Positions 33,673 to 42,461 of a stretch of DNA of 64,000 nucleotides are shown in pieces. Position numbers and translations under genes: made by a program. Each line of letters opens with the position of its first letter. Position 1 is the first letter of the stretch. This DNA comes from Pandoraea commovens (lineage in GTDB: Bacteria > Pseudomonadota > Gammaproteobacteria > Burkholderiales > Burkholderiaceae). Below the pieces are notes generated by a model. It did not search any database, was not told the DNA's origin, and was given only the letters and a program-made list of their open reading frames with translations. The stretch spans positions 1,364,001 through 1,428,000 of the forward strand of contig NZ_CABPSA010000001.1 in the NCBI RefSeq assembly GCF_902459615.1. Reading direction: 5' to 3'.

Positions 33673-35010
33673 TCAGTCGGCCGAACGGCCGGCAGCGGCG
33701 GCCTGCGGCGCGGCATGGGTGCCGATGTGTGCAGCGGGTACTGCAGATGCGTTGCCATTGCCGACGGGTTCGATGGCGTCGAGCGCAATGCCGTTCGTCT
33801 CGGGCAGCATGATCGCCGCGATGACGACAAGTCCATAACCGACAGCGGCCACGACAGGAATCGCGAGCGTCAGCGTGGTGTGACCGCTGGCAAGCCAGCC
33901 CGCCATGAACGGAAACACGGAGCCGATCACACGCCCGGCGTTATAGGCCACGCCGTAGCCCGTCGCCCGAATCTCATGCGGATACGTCTCGGAGATGGTG
34001 GCGGCGACCCCGGCAAACGTCCCCTGCATCAGCACGCCCATCAGGAAACCCAGCACCATCATGACCGGCATAGGCGCGGGGATCAGCATGTACGCAATGC
34101 TCATCGCGAAGGCCCCGATCGCGAACAGGATGTACGTCGGTCGTCTGCCCAGCTTGTCGGTGCACCATGCGCCCACGACATAACCCACGATGGATCCGGT
34201 AATGGTGATGGCCAGCCACAATCCAGTGCCCGTGACCGAGAGGCCACGCTCGGTCTTGAGCCACGTGGGCATCCACGTTGCGATGGCGTAATACGAGCCG
34301 AGCATGCCGCCGGAGAGCAGACTGCACCACAGCGTACGGGCTGCGAGTCGGCCCTTGAACACGCCGCGAATCGTCGTCAAAGGGCTCGTCTGACTGCGCT
34401 CGGCCAGCGTGCGCGTGAAGGCTTCTGGCTCTTCGAGATTGCGTCGCAGCCAGAACACCAGCAATGCGGGTGCCACGCCGATGAACAAGCACACGCGCCA
34501 CGCCCATTCCGGCGGCAGCCAGTTGAAAATCGCGCTGTAAGCCAGCGCCGCCAGCGCCCAGCCAAACGAATAGCTGCTGGCCGTGAATCCCGAGAACTTA
34601 CCGCGATGCGCCGGATTACGGATCGTCTCCATGACCAGCACCATGCACAGCGACGACTCACCGCCGAAGCCCAACCCCTGAATGATGCGCAGCACGGCCA
34701 GTTGCGTAGGCGAGTTGGCCAGCCCGCACGCGAAGCATGCCAGCGCAAAGAGCGCGATCGTCCATCGCAGAATCTTCACCCGGCCGTAGCGATCTGCCAG
34801 CAGGCCGGCGCCGATCGCGCCGACGAGCGAGGCGATCAGTGTGTAAGTGACGATGCTGCCTGCCGTCGCCTTGCTCATATTCCAGGTGGTGAGCAACACC
34901 GGAATGAGGAAGGAATAAATCATGAAGTCGTAGACGTCGACCGTATGGCCGATGAACGTACCTGCAAAGGCACGCTTCTCGTTTCTCGATAGTGAGCTGA
35001 GCCAGGACAT
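33673..35010 (-). CDS. MFS transporter, aromatic acid:H+ symporter type
   Basis: 445-aa importer with 12 predicted membrane helices. The motif GHTVDVYDFMIYSFLIPVL in helix 1 and GLLADRYGRVKILRW after helix 2 fit the sugar/aromatic-acid symporter group (PcaK, BenK, ShiA). A second DKLGRRPTY loop is present between helices 8 and 9. A strong aaggagg box precedes the ATG. It is 63 bp after the amidase stop and shares its transcript. The likely substrate is a small organic acid or amide fed into the catabolic block. Confidence 0.92.
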   Translation of the reverse strand: MSWLSSLSRNEKRAFAGTFIGHTVDVYDFMIYSFLIPVLLTTWNMSKATAGSIVTYTLIASLVGAIGAGLLADRYGRVKILRWTIALFALACFACGLANSPTQLAVLRIIQGLGFGGESSLCMVLVMETIRNPAHRGKFSGFTASSYSFGWALAALAYSAIFNWLPPEWAWRVCLFIGVAPALLVFWLRRNLEEPEAFTRTLAERSQTSPLTTIRGVFKGRLAARTLWCSLLSGGMLGSYYAIATWMPTWLKTERGLSVTGTGLWLAITITGSIVGYVVGAWCTDKLGRRPTYILFAIGAFAMSIAYMLIPAPMPVMMVLGFLMGVLMQGTFAGVAATISETYPHEIRATGYGVAYNAGRVIGSVFPFMAGWLASGHTTLTLAIPVVAAVGYGLVVIAAIMLPETNGIALDAIEPVGNGNASAVPAAHIGTHAAPQAAAAGRSAD

Positions 35011-35073
35011 GGTGGTGTCCTCCTTGAGTTGTCTTGGTTCTGTGGGATCGTCGGTAATGAAAAGGGTGGTGCC

Positions 35074-36600
35074 TCAGGCGGGTGGAACAAAAGCGTAGCC
35101 GGCCGCTTCAAGCAGTTCGGCGACGCGGATGGCGCGCAAGTCGTGGTACAGCGGTGCCACGATTTGTACGCCGACAGGCAGGCCCTGCGCGGTGCGCCCG
35201 GCCGGCGCAACCGTCGAGGGCAAACCGCACAGGCCTGAATGGCCTGCCCAGAAAAGCTGAGTGGTGAGCGGCTGCGCGCGACCGTTCACGTCGAGGGTGC
35301 GTTGCCACGGTGCACCGGCTTCGTTCAAGGGAAATGCTGGCGTCGCGGCCACCGGACAGAGCAGAACGTCCACCTGCTCGAACAACGCGCGCCACGCGGC
35401 GGCATACCCCTCACGCAGCGGTTGCAGACGCAGCCAGTCGCGATGGCTCAGCACCGCGCCGGTGTGTTGGAGCGAGGCGTAGCGCATATCGTCGTGCGCG
35501 ACTTCGCGCGCCGCCGTCTGTGCGGATGCGTAAGCCTCGTCGGACAAATAACCGCAAGTCGCTGCACGCAGGAGTAGCGTGTACACCCGCAAGAGTTCGG
35601 CCGCATCGAGTGCCGGACGCGCGTTCCAGACGACCTGAGCGCCTTCTCGCTCAAGCGTCTTGCCCAGATCCACGAGGCATTGCTCGACGGTGGCATCGAC
35701 CTCGGCAACGGCATGATTTGGGAGAATGCCGAAACGAACCTGACGCAAGTCGTCGACGTCACAAGGCGGAAGCTCGATGCGTACCGCGCAGGCTGCATCG
35801 ACCGACGGGCCAGCAAGCGCGCCCAGCACATGACGTAGGTCGGATGCGCTGCGCGCGAGTGGTCCGGCCACATTGATGTCGGGAAAGGTCACACCGCCGG
35901 GCAACCCGTGACCGTCGAGCGGTATGAGGCCGTGCGTGCTCTTATGCGAAAAGATCCCGCAGTAGTGCGCGGGATTGCGGATTGAGGAGCCGATGTCGGA
36001 ACCGACGTCGAAGAACGCCATCCCCGAACAGACGGCGGCCGCGCTCCCGCCCGACGAGCCTCCGGGAGTGCGCGACAGATCGTGCGGATTGCGCGTGGTG
36101 CCGTACACCGCGTTGTAGCTCTGCCAGTCGCGCAACCAAAGCGGCACATTGGTCTTGCCAAGCAGGATGGCACCCGCATCGAGCAGACGCTGTACGACGG
36201 TGGCATGTCGCGTGGCCATGTTGTCTGCGAACGCGGGATCCCCCACGGTCGTGGGCCAGCCGAGCACATCGAACGATTCTTTGATGGTGAACGGCACCCC
36301 GTGCAACGGCCCTCGCGCAAGTCCTTCCCGTCGCTGCGCATCGCACTCCCGAGCGGTCAGGTACGCTCGCTCGAAATCGCTCACCACAACCGCATTGAGC
36401 CGGGGGTTGGCTTCACGCCAGACGCTTTCGCAGGCTTGCACAAGTTCGACGGAAGTCACTTCGCCGCGAAGGAGCGCCGCTTGAACGGGCCCTACTGAGG
36501 CGTGGTGCCAGGGGAAACCTATACTGACTGGCCTTGCTACGGGTTCAGCCAGCGTCGCTCCCGGGGGATGATCGAAAGCGTCAATCGTGAAGTTTGTCAT
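35074..36600 (-). CDS. Amidase (amidase-signature family)
   Basis: 508-aa amide hydrolase with the Ser-Ser-Lys triad: Lys in VPFTIKESFDV, the Gly/Ser-rich PGGSSGGSAAAV, and the nucleophile Ser in VGSDIGSSIRNPAHYCGI. Family members include aryl acylamidases, AtzE/AtzF, 6-aminohexanoate-dimer hydrolase and GatA. No signal peptide, so cytoplasmic. The ATG at 36600 has no Shine-Dalgarno and lies only 18 bp from an operator-like site, so the transcript may be nearly leaderless or start slightly further in. It is first of a two-gene unit with the MFS importer. The substrate amide is unknown. Confidence 0.93.
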   Translation of the reverse strand: MTNFTIDAFDHPPGATLAEPVARPVSIGFPWHHASVGPVQAALLRGEVTSVELVQACESVWREANPRLNAVVVSDFERAYLTARECDAQRREGLARGPLHGVPFTIKESFDVLGWPTTVGDPAFADNMATRHATVVQRLLDAGAILLGKTNVPLWLRDWQSYNAVYGTTRNPHDLSRTPGGSSGGSAAAVCSGMAFFDVGSDIGSSIRNPAHYCGIFSHKSTHGLIPLDGHGLPGGVTFPDINVAGPLARSASDLRHVLGALAGPSVDAACAVRIELPPCDVDDLRQVRFGILPNHAVAEVDATVEQCLVDLGKTLEREGAQVVWNARPALDAAELLRVYTLLLRAATCGYLSDEAYASAQTAAREVAHDDMRYASLQHTGAVLSHRDWLRLQPLREGYAAAWRALFEQVDVLLCPVAATPAFPLNEAGAPWQRTLDVNGRAQPLTTQLFWAGHSGLCGLPSTVAPAGRTAQGLPVGVQIVAPLYHDLRAIRVAELLEAAGYAFVPPA

Positions 36601-36618
36601 GATGGGGTACGTATTTCA

Positions 36619-36631
36619 GTATTCTGTATAC
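36619..36631. promoter_or_regulatory. GTATAC-type operator, site 3 (unit B)
   Basis: GTATT-C-TGTATAC, 11 of 13 bases identical to site 2, immediately upstream of the amidase start. The closeness means a bound repressor would block the promoter or the 5' end. Confidence 0.55.
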
Positions 36632-36689
36632 CATCTGCCGACAAATTACGACTGTCAAGGGACTGGGGGATCAGGGTTTGTGCGGAGTA

Positions 36690-36740
36690 GCCTGCCGAGT
36701 GGCAGGCGCTTGAGGGAGTGACCGGGTACTTCACCCGGTC
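36690..36740 (-). terminator. Tandem hairpins ending unit C
   Basis: gcctgcc-gagt-ggcaggc (36690-36707) and gaccgggt-acttc-acccggtc (36720-36740) lie 14-64 bp past the amidohydrolase stop on the minus strand. They have no long T-run but separate units C and B. Confidence 0.6.
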
Positions 36741-36753
36741 GTTAGATGGCGCG

Positions 36754-37710
36754 TTACGCCTTGAGCAAGGCCGACGCGTTGCGCGTCAGGATGGCATGTC
36801 GACGCGACTCGTCGAGTCCGGACAAGTCGTCGTGCGGCTTGAGCAATCCCATCGGGAACGGCCAGTCGGAGCCGAACACGACATTTTCCGAACCGAAGAC
36901 GGACTCACTCAGCGCCAACGCGACGTCATCGTGCGTAATGCAATCGACGTAGAAGCGGGAGAAGATGCCACGCGGAGAAGGAAGCGTCACATCGACGCCC
37001 GGTCGGGAGGTTCGATAGCCGCGCTCGTATCGACCGGCAAGCATGGCGGTGGCGCCACCGCCATGCGCAAGACAAAAGCGAATTTCCGGATGCCGGACCG
37101 CCACGCCCCCGAAAGCAAGGTGCGACGCCGCGACAGTCGTCTCTACCGGATTACCCATCAGATTCTCCAGGTAGAACTTGCTCAGGCGAGTGTCGCAGCA
37201 CTGCCCCGGGTGAAGGAATAGAAAAGCGGATTGCGCATTCAACGCCGCCCAGAGGGGCTCGTATGCGGCGTCTGAGAGCGTGCCATCGTATCCCCCTGCA
37301 GCCCCCGCGTAGCGAAACGTTTCTTTGTTTTCCAGCACCAGCCGAGCCGCGAGCTCGGGATGTTCGAGCGGCAGATGCAGCAGCGCAGACAGACGCGATG
37401 AAAAGCGCTCACAAACCCTTCGCAACCCATCGTTGACATACGCGCACCACACCGACGACGCAGCCCGATCCAGCGATTGTCGATACATCGGTGGCGGTAT
37501 CGACACCCATGCTTGCGCGACGCCTTGTTGATCCATCCACTCGATCAGCGCTTCGGGCGAAAACAAGGCACTCAGCCCGATCGTGTGACCGTCGAGCGTG
37601 AGCCGTCGTGCTGCGCTGTCCCATTGAACATTCGCCATCGTGGACAGCCGGGCCTCATCGATCGGGGCCAGATGCGCGTGAACATCCAGCGCAATGCGTG
37701 TGGTTTCCAT
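36754..37710 (-). CDS. Amidohydrolase 2 / ACMSD-like hydrolase or decarboxylase
   Basis: 318-aa metal-dependent TIM-barrel enzyme of the amidohydrolase 2 family. Metal motifs are DVHAHLAP near the start, FLHPGQ, LAHGGGATAM and FGSDWPFPMG near the end, with no carboxylated lysine. Relatives decarboxylate aromatic or muconic acids (ACMSD, gamma-resorcylate decarboxylase) or hydrolyse lactones. It is last of unit C. The ATG at 37710 has a ggag box; another ATG at 37740 overlaps the VOC stop as TGATG and could start a ten-residue longer form by coupling. Confidence 0.88.
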   Translation of the reverse strand: METTRIALDVHAHLAPIDEARLSTMANVQWDSAARRLTLDGHTIGLSALFSPEALIEWMDQQGVAQAWVSIPPPMYRQSLDRAASSVWCAYVNDGLRRVCERFSSRLSALLHLPLEHPELAARLVLENKETFRYAGAAGGYDGTLSDAAYEPLWAALNAQSAFLFLHPGQCCDTRLSKFYLENLMGNPVETTVAASHLAFGGVAVRHPEIRFCLAHGGGATAMLAGRYERGYRTSRPGVDVTLPSPRGIFSRFYVDCITHDDVALALSESVFGSENVVFGSDWPFPMGLLKPHDDLSGLDESRRHAILTRNASALLKA

Positions 37711-37739
37711 GTCGACTCCGAACTCACTGCGTCTACCCA

Positions 37740-38678
37740 TCAACTGGGTTCGAGATTTGCGTTCATTTCCTTGCCCCAAAACTCCGGCGACCAGCGCGGC
37801 CCCCATGTGTAAGGCAAATCGTTCCAGTCACGGCAAAGCCACCGGTCGGTGATCTTGTCCATGTCCGCGTAGAACTCCACCCAGCTCCCCCACGGATCGC
37901 GCACGTAGTGAAACAGATTGGAAGCGATCGCGTGCCGCCCGGGACCGAAGCCGTCACCGTATCCCGCTTCGCGCATTCGCCACGCCCCGTAGCCGATGTC
38001 GTCGAAGCTCGGCACCTGGAAGCTCGCGTGCTGGAAGCCCCGGTGGGAGCTATTGATCAACCCGAAACAATGATGATCGATGACGCCCTGACCCGCCGCC
38101 ATGAACGCAACCTTGCCAGCGGCGCGGTCCGTCGTTCGCAAGCCCAGTACGTCCGAGTAGAACCGCTCGGCACGCGCCCATTCCGGTGTAAAGATAAGCA
38201 GGTGCCCGATTCGTAATGGCGGTCTGTCTTTCTCAAGGGTTTGCCACAAATTGATGTCGACACGATCGGCAGCACCACCGAAATTGAAGGTCGGGACCTC
38301 GACGCGCGGCAATGCATCGGCGGTCTCAGGATTCAGATGAATCCATGTGCCCCACGGATCCTCGAACCAGAGCCCCTCGCGCTGCCATCCGTCCGGGGCG
38401 CAGGGATAGACCTTGATTCCGGCGGCCTCGATGCACTGAGTCATGTCCGCAACCGACGTCGGCGCAATACGAAAGGACAGGTGATGCAGTCGCTTCTTCT
38501 CGCCTTGCATCAGCACGATTTCGTTGCTGGATCGACCCGGTGAGTTACACAGCAGCGCCCGGCCATCATCTGAGCGACGCACATCCAATCCGAACGTTGC
38601 GTAAAAGCGTTGTGCGACGTCCAGATCGGGTACGGTCATGCCGAAGCCGTTCAAACCCTCTACAGCAGACGTTGTCAT
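37740..38678 (-). CDS. Extradiol-type dioxygenase (VOC, BphC-like)
   Basis: 312-aa two-domain vicinal-oxygen-chelate protein, the usual length of type I extradiol ring-cleavage dioxygenases. The N-terminal domain starts GLNGFGMTVPDLDVAQRFYATFGLDV. The C-terminal catalytic domain has His in LLIF/ERFYSD strand context, His in GVIDHHCFG, and Glu in WVEFYADM, as an Fe(II) facial triad candidate. It would cleave a catechol- or hydroxy-aromatic ring. A gagg box precedes the ATG. It is 27 bp after the FAH gene. An uncommon substrate is likely, since no catechol-forming oxygenase adjoins in the unit. Confidence 0.88.
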   Translation of the reverse strand: MTTSAVEGLNGFGMTVPDLDVAQRFYATFGLDVRRSDDGRALLCNSPGRSSNEIVLMQGEKKRLHHLSFRIAPTSVADMTQCIEAAGIKVYPCAPDGWQREGLWFEDPWGTWIHLNPETADALPRVEVPTFNFGGAADRVDINLWQTLEKDRPPLRIGHLLIFTPEWARAERFYSDVLGLRTTDRAAGKVAFMAAGQGVIDHHCFGLINSSHRGFQHASFQVPSFDDIGYGAWRMREAGYGDGFGPGRHAIASNLFHYVRDPWGSWVEFYADMDKITDRWLCRDWNDLPYTWGPRWSPEFWGKEMNANLEPS

Positions 38679-38705
38679 AAGGCACCTCGATAGGGAAATT
38701 CGGTA

Positions 38706-39614
38706 TCAGACACCGATCCGGATGCCGGATTTGCCGTGCAGATCAACGCGCGCCATCCGATTTCTGAGTTCTCCGAGGCCGCTTCCACGTACGATCACCT
38801 CGTCACCTTCATGGAGAAATACTTGCGGCTCGCGCGCATTGCCAACGCCGCTGGGCGTTCCCGTGAGCAACACGTCACCGGCACGTAACGTCATGCCAAA
38901 CGACAATTCTGCGATCAGTTCGGGGATCGAGAACGCCATGAGTCGCGTGCTCGCCGACTGAAGCACCGTGCCGTTGACGACGCACTCAAGCTGGACGTTT
39001 GCGGGATCGATTTCGTCCGCGGGCACGATCCACGGCCCCAGCGGCATGGTTGCGTCGATACTCTTTCCCTTCAGCCATTGCCCGCCGTGACGTCGCTGGA
39101 GATCGCGCTGGGAGATGTCGTTGGCCAGGCAATAGCCCCACACATACTCCATCGCGTCCTCCACCGGAATGCTCCGTCCGGTCTTGCCGATAATGACCGC
39201 CATCTCGGCTTCATAGTCCCACTTGGCGGACAGCGACGCGTCGTACGCAATGTCATCGACCGGCCCGATCACGGTATCCGGCCCCTTGGTGAAAAACGTG
39301 GGGGCGGTAGGCGGGGGAACATCCTGCCCTTCCCGCTTTCCCTTGCCCTCTTCGAAGTGGTCCCAGTAGTTCCAACCGGTACAAAGTACGTCGCGATAAA
39401 AGCGCTGAATCGGCGCGAGCAGACGCGCTTCGCTAACCGCCACCCGAGGGGCATCGGGCGACGTCGCGTAGCGTCGGGCCTGCGCCAGTGCCTCCTTTCC
39501 ACCGCCGATCAGCGCCACCATATCGCCCATCGACGCGGGCAGGATGATCCATTCGTCATCTTTTCTGACGGCGATGCGCTTCTCACCGTTGTATTGCAGC
39601 GTTGCGAAAGCCAT
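38706..39614 (-). CDS. FAH-family hydrolase (fumarylpyruvate/HpcE-like)
   Basis: 302-aa fumarylacetoacetate-hydrolase-fold enzyme. The catalytic and metal region is seen in YRDVLCTGWNYWDH and KWDYEAEMAVIIGKTGRSI, followed by VWGYCLANDISQRDLQ and FSIPELIAELSFGMTLRAGDVLLTGTPSGVG. Members hydrolyse, hydrate or decarboxylate products of ring cleavage (maleylpyruvate, 2-hydroxyhepta-2,4-dienedioate). Its place before the extradiol dioxygenase supports a meta-cleavage pathway. gaggag before the ATG gives a good start. Confidence 0.93.
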   Translation of the reverse strand: MAFATLQYNGEKRIAVRKDDEWIILPASMGDMVALIGGGKEALAQARRYATSPDAPRVAVSEARLLAPIQRFYRDVLCTGWNYWDHFEEGKGKREGQDVPPPTAPTFFTKGPDTVIGPVDDIAYDASLSAKWDYEAEMAVIIGKTGRSIPVEDAMEYVWGYCLANDISQRDLQRRHGGQWLKGKSIDATMPLGPWIVPADEIDPANVQLECVVNGTVLQSASTRLMAFSIPELIAELSFGMTLRAGDVLLTGTPSGVGNAREPQVFLHEGDEVIVRGSGLGELRNRMARVDLHGKSGIRIGV

Positions 39615-39657
39615 GATGCTCCTCAGTGGGTAGTCACGATCTATCGATGCGATGTCT

Positions 39658-39681
39658 CAGACTTCAGACGTCAGACGTCAG
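39658..39681. repeat. Three 7-bp tandem repeats
   Basis: cagactt-cagacgt-cagacgt-cag at the 3' end of the ridA-like gene. Function unknown. Confidence 0.7.
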
Positions 39682-40079
39682 GCCTGCGGCAAGACGGCGA
39701 TGGCGTTGATCTCGATGAGATAGTCGGGCGAGACCATCTTGGTCACCTCGACCATCGTGGAAGCGGGCAGCGGCGGATGGAAATACTCGCGTCGTACCTT
39801 GTGGATGGCCTCGAAGTGCTCCATGTTGCGCACGTAGACGTCGACGCGACAAACATCCGCAAGCGTGCCGCCAGCGGCCGTGACAGCACTCTTGATGTTC
39901 TCGCAGACCTGACGGGTCTGCGCTTCGATGTCGCCAACACCGGCGATCGTGCCGTCGGGACGTCGAGCGGTCATCCCGGAAATAAACACGAGCTTGCCCT
40001 TCGCCTCGATGGTGGTCGCCTGCGAAAAGTGCCCGTTGGGCGTGCGCAGTGCGTCGGTGCTGATTTGCTCTTTCGCCAT
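39678..40079 (-). CDS. RidA-family reactive-intermediate/aminomuconate deaminase
   Basis: 133-aa YjgF/RidA protein. The family pattern GKLVFISGMTARRPDG near the start, QTRQVCENIKSAVTAAGGTLADVCRVDVYV in the middle and PPLPASTMVEVTKMVSPDYLIEINAIAV with the catalytic-type Arg/Glu region at the end are clear. RidA enzymes deaminate 2-aminoacrylate or 2-aminomuconate. In unit C the second reaction is plausible because the neighbours look like aromatic ring cleavage with nitrogen. It lies 60-70 bp from both neighbours, with a 14-bp tandem repeat in its leader and an agga box 8 bp before the ATG. Confidence 0.93.
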   Translation of the reverse strand: MAKEQISTDALRTPNGHFSQATTIEAKGKLVFISGMTARRPDGTIAGVGDIEAQTRQVCENIKSAVTAAGGTLADVCRVDVYVRNMEHFEAIHKVRREYFHPPLPASTMVEVTKMVSPDYLIEINAIAVLPQA

Positions 40080-40092
40080 GATGAAAGTCCTG

Positions 40093-40134
40093 TTGTTAGC
40101 CTGCTGTCGTTAGCCTGCTGTCGTTAGCCTGATG
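40093..40134. repeat. Three 14-bp tandem repeats
   Basis: Units at 40093, 40107 and 40121 share gttagcctg(c/a)tg. They lie between the LDH2-type gene and the RidA gene, in the RidA leader on the minus strand. Slippage is likely; a regulatory role is unproven. Confidence 0.85.
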
Positions 40135-40149
40135 AGGCGGTGAGTTGCT

Positions 40150-41232
40150 TCAGAGATCTGCCCATGCCGCTGGCGCTTGAACACCCGCGACGCTCGCCAG
40201 CCCGGCAAGCTGTCGTGCTACGTCGACGGCGACCGGGCATGTCTGCCCGTTTGCCTGAGCGACTTGCCAACTGATCTCCCCCGGGCTGTAAAGCCGTTCC
40301 GTACCGGCCGCGGGGGTCGACGTGCGGACCTTGGCGGCCAATTCGGATGCGCGCTGTTCGAGCGGCCGCTGCAAACCGAATTGCGAGGCATCGATTGCGA
40401 GAAATGCCTGCGCGCTGTTGTACGGCGTAGCGTTGGCACCGTAGAGCGGCCGCACCTCGTCGGCGACACCGCCGTCCGACAGGCCGCCGCATAGCAGATC
40501 GATCATGAAAGCCATGCCGAAGCCCTTCGGCCCCGCTGCTGGCAGCAGCATTCCTGCAATGGCCTTTGCTGCGTCCCGAGTAGGCATGCCGTGCGCGTCG
40601 ACGGCCCAGCCCTCGGGAATCTCCTGCCCCGCCGCCTGCGCGAGCCGGATCTTGCCCATCGCGCTTGCGCTCATGGCCATATCGAGCTCTACGGGAATGT
40701 CGTCGGCGTGCGGCATCGCAATCGCCAACGGGTTGTTGCCGAGAACCCGTTCCGCTCCACCGGGGGCTGGCATCAACGGGCGGGTGTTCGCCATCGCAAT
40801 GCCGACGCACCCCGCATCGGCTATTTTTCTCGCCCAGAATCCAGCTTCGCCGAAATGGAATGCGTTTCGTACGGTGACCATCGCCAGCCCGTAGCGTCGG
40901 GCTCTTTCGATGGCGAGCGTGATGGCCTGCTTCGCGCTCACCTGGCCGAGCACGTTTTCCGCATCGAGTACGACGACGGCCTTGGCGTCATGAGCGACCT
41001 GCGCGAACTCAGCCTTACTGACGGAGCCAGCGCGAATCCGCTCGATGTACATGGGCAACAGCATGACCCCGTGCGACGCTTTCCCCCCCAGATCGGCGGC
41101 AATCAGCGGGTCGGCCACCGACGTCGCCACCGCCATCGAGACGCCTTCGGCAACCAGAAGACTCACGACCAGTTCACGTAGTGTGTCGGTCGGCAAACGG
41201 ACCGACGAGTTGTCAGTGAGCATCGCGTTCAT
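40150..41232 (-). CDS. LDH2/MDH2-type malate/L-lactate/sulfolactate dehydrogenase
   Basis: 360-aa NAD(P)-dependent oxidoreductase of the LDH2/MDH2 fold, which includes malate, ureidoglycolate, sulfolactate dehydrogenases and piperideine-2-carboxylate reductase. Motifs are ADLGGKASHGVMLLPMYIERI near 48, the catalytic His in VRNAFHFGEAGFWARKIADAG, and GNNPLAIAMP. Two ATGs (41232 and 41223) are possible; both lie inside the 3' end of the cupin gene, showing coupling. In unit C it would reduce or oxidise a 2-keto or 2-hydroxy acid released by ring cleavage. Confidence 0.88.
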   Translation of the reverse strand: MNAMLTDNSSVRLPTDTLRELVVSLLVAEGVSMAVATSVADPLIAADLGGKASHGVMLLPMYIERIRAGSVSKAEFAQVAHDAKAVVVLDAENVLGQVSAKQAITLAIERARRYGLAMVTVRNAFHFGEAGFWARKIADAGCVGIAMANTRPLMPAPGGAERVLGNNPLAIAMPHADDIPVELDMAMSASAMGKIRLAQAAGQEIPEGWAVDAHGMPTRDAAKAIAGMLLPAAGPKGFGMAFMIDLLCGGLSDGGVADEVRPLYGANATPYNSAQAFLAIDASQFGLQRPLEQRASELAAKVRTSTPAAGTERLYSPGEISWQVAQANGQTCPVAVDVARQLAGLASVAGVQAPAAWADL

Positions 41233-41635
41233 CCGTGTACCAGTCGGGCTTCTGCGGATAGTGCGGACCGTCGTAGATCTCGACAACGACGGTCTCCTCA
41301 TGCGCAATCGTCGGGCCGTGAACATTGCCCTTCGGGTTGCAATAGAAGCTTCCCGGCAACAGCGTGACGCCGGTGGACGTGTATTCGTACTTGCCGCTCA
41401 GGCAGTACATGAACTGATTGGACGCGTGGGAATGCGGGGCAGGAATGCCTGCGCCCTTCGAAAACTTGATCAGCGCGATCGACGCACCGGTTTCGTCGTC
41501 GCGCCAGAACATTTTCTCCGCCACACCGGCAAGCGATTTTTCCCGCCAGGGCATCTTTTCGCTGTGCAGCAGTATCTCGGCCATCGAAGGCATCGGCGCA
41601 CCGGCCGTCGTTGTCTGCTTATCGTTACCGCTCAT
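41213..41635 (-). CDS. Cupin-domain protein
   Basis: 140-aa single-cupin protein. Metal-type residues are seen in PAPHSHASNQFMYCLSGKYEYTSTGVTLLPGSFYCNPKGNVHGP, where H-x-H, a later Glu-type position and His in NVHG would chelate a metal. Similar proteins occur as dioxygenases or sensors in aromatic catabolic gene clusters. Its end overlaps the next gene start by about 20 bp. It follows the permease by 46 bp. A role as a ring-modifying enzyme or transporter accessory cannot be separated from sequence. Confidence 0.85.
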   Translation of the reverse strand: MSGNDKQTTTAGAPMPSMAEILLHSEKMPWREKSLAGVAEKMFWRDDETGASIALIKFSKGAGIPAPHSHASNQFMYCLSGKYEYTSTGVTLLPGSFYCNPKGNVHGPTIAHEETVVVEIYDGPHYPQKPDWYTDERDAH

Positions 41636-41681
41636 GAAATTGACTCCCGTTATGTGTCGACATTCACAAAAGCACGTGCGC

Positions 41682-42461
41682 TCAGATCGCTCCCGCCATC
41701 TCTGCCGTATGCGGCAACCACGGACGAAGCGCGAATTCGATGGCGGCAATCGCCAGATAAAGCAGCAGCCCGAGCAAAGCCAACGAAATCAGCGCAGCAA
41801 ACGCGAGCGGCGTATTCAGCTGCGAATTGGCGACCAGCAGCAGGTTGCCGAGACCTTCGGTACTGCCCACAAACTCGCCGATCACCGCGCCGATCACCGC
41901 GAGCGTCACGGCGATTTTTGCACCGGAGATCACGTGTGGAAGCGCGGCAGGCATTTGAATCTTGAGAAAGATCTGCATGCGTGTCGCTCTCAGCGACGTG
42001 GCCAGTTCGATGAGATTGACCGGCGTGGTTCGTAGCCCTGTGGCGGTATCCACGACAATCGGAAAGAACGCGACCAGCCACACCAGTGCCAGCTTCGATT
42101 CGATGCCCGTGCCCAGCCAGACCAGCACGATAGGTGCGAGCGCCACCTTAGGCACCGACTGCATCGCGATGAGGAGCGGATAGAACATCCGGTTCAATAT
42201 CGGCGAATTCGCAATGGCAAAAGCGATAGGAACGCCGACGATGAACGCCAGAGCAAAGCCATAGACGCATTCCAGGAGCGTGACCCACCCTTGCGACAGC
42301 AGCGCCGCCCGGTCGTCGACAAATGACTGTGCGATCTGAGTAGGCGTCGGAAGCACCGCAATAGGGACATGGAACATCACCACATACATCTGCCAGATGA
42401 CCAGCAGCAGCACGATGCCGAACGCGGGATACCCGATCACGCGAAGGTTCAGTGTCTTCAT
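41682..42461 (-). CDS. ABC transporter permease (SsuC/TauC/ThiX type)
   Basis: 259-aa inner-membrane permease with about six helices and the family EAA-like loop ELATSLRATRMQIFLKIQMPAALPHVISG (about 153-180). It belongs to the nitrate/taurine/aliphatic-sulfonate and pyrimidine-precursor group. ATGA overlap with the ATPase gene shows strict coupling. It takes up the substrate delivered by the unit C binding protein. Confidence 0.93.
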   Translation of the reverse strand: MKTLNLRVIGYPAFGIVLLLVIWQMYVVMFHVPIAVLPTPTQIAQSFVDDRAALLSQGWVTLLECVYGFALAFIVGVPIAFAIANSPILNRMFYPLLIAMQSVPKVALAPIVLVWLGTGIESKLALVWLVAFFPIVVDTATGLRTTPVNLIELATSLRATRMQIFLKIQMPAALPHVISGAKIAVTLAVIGAVIGEFVGSTEGLGNLLLVANSQLNTPLAFAALISLALLGLLLYLAIAAIEFALRPWLPHTAEMAGAI

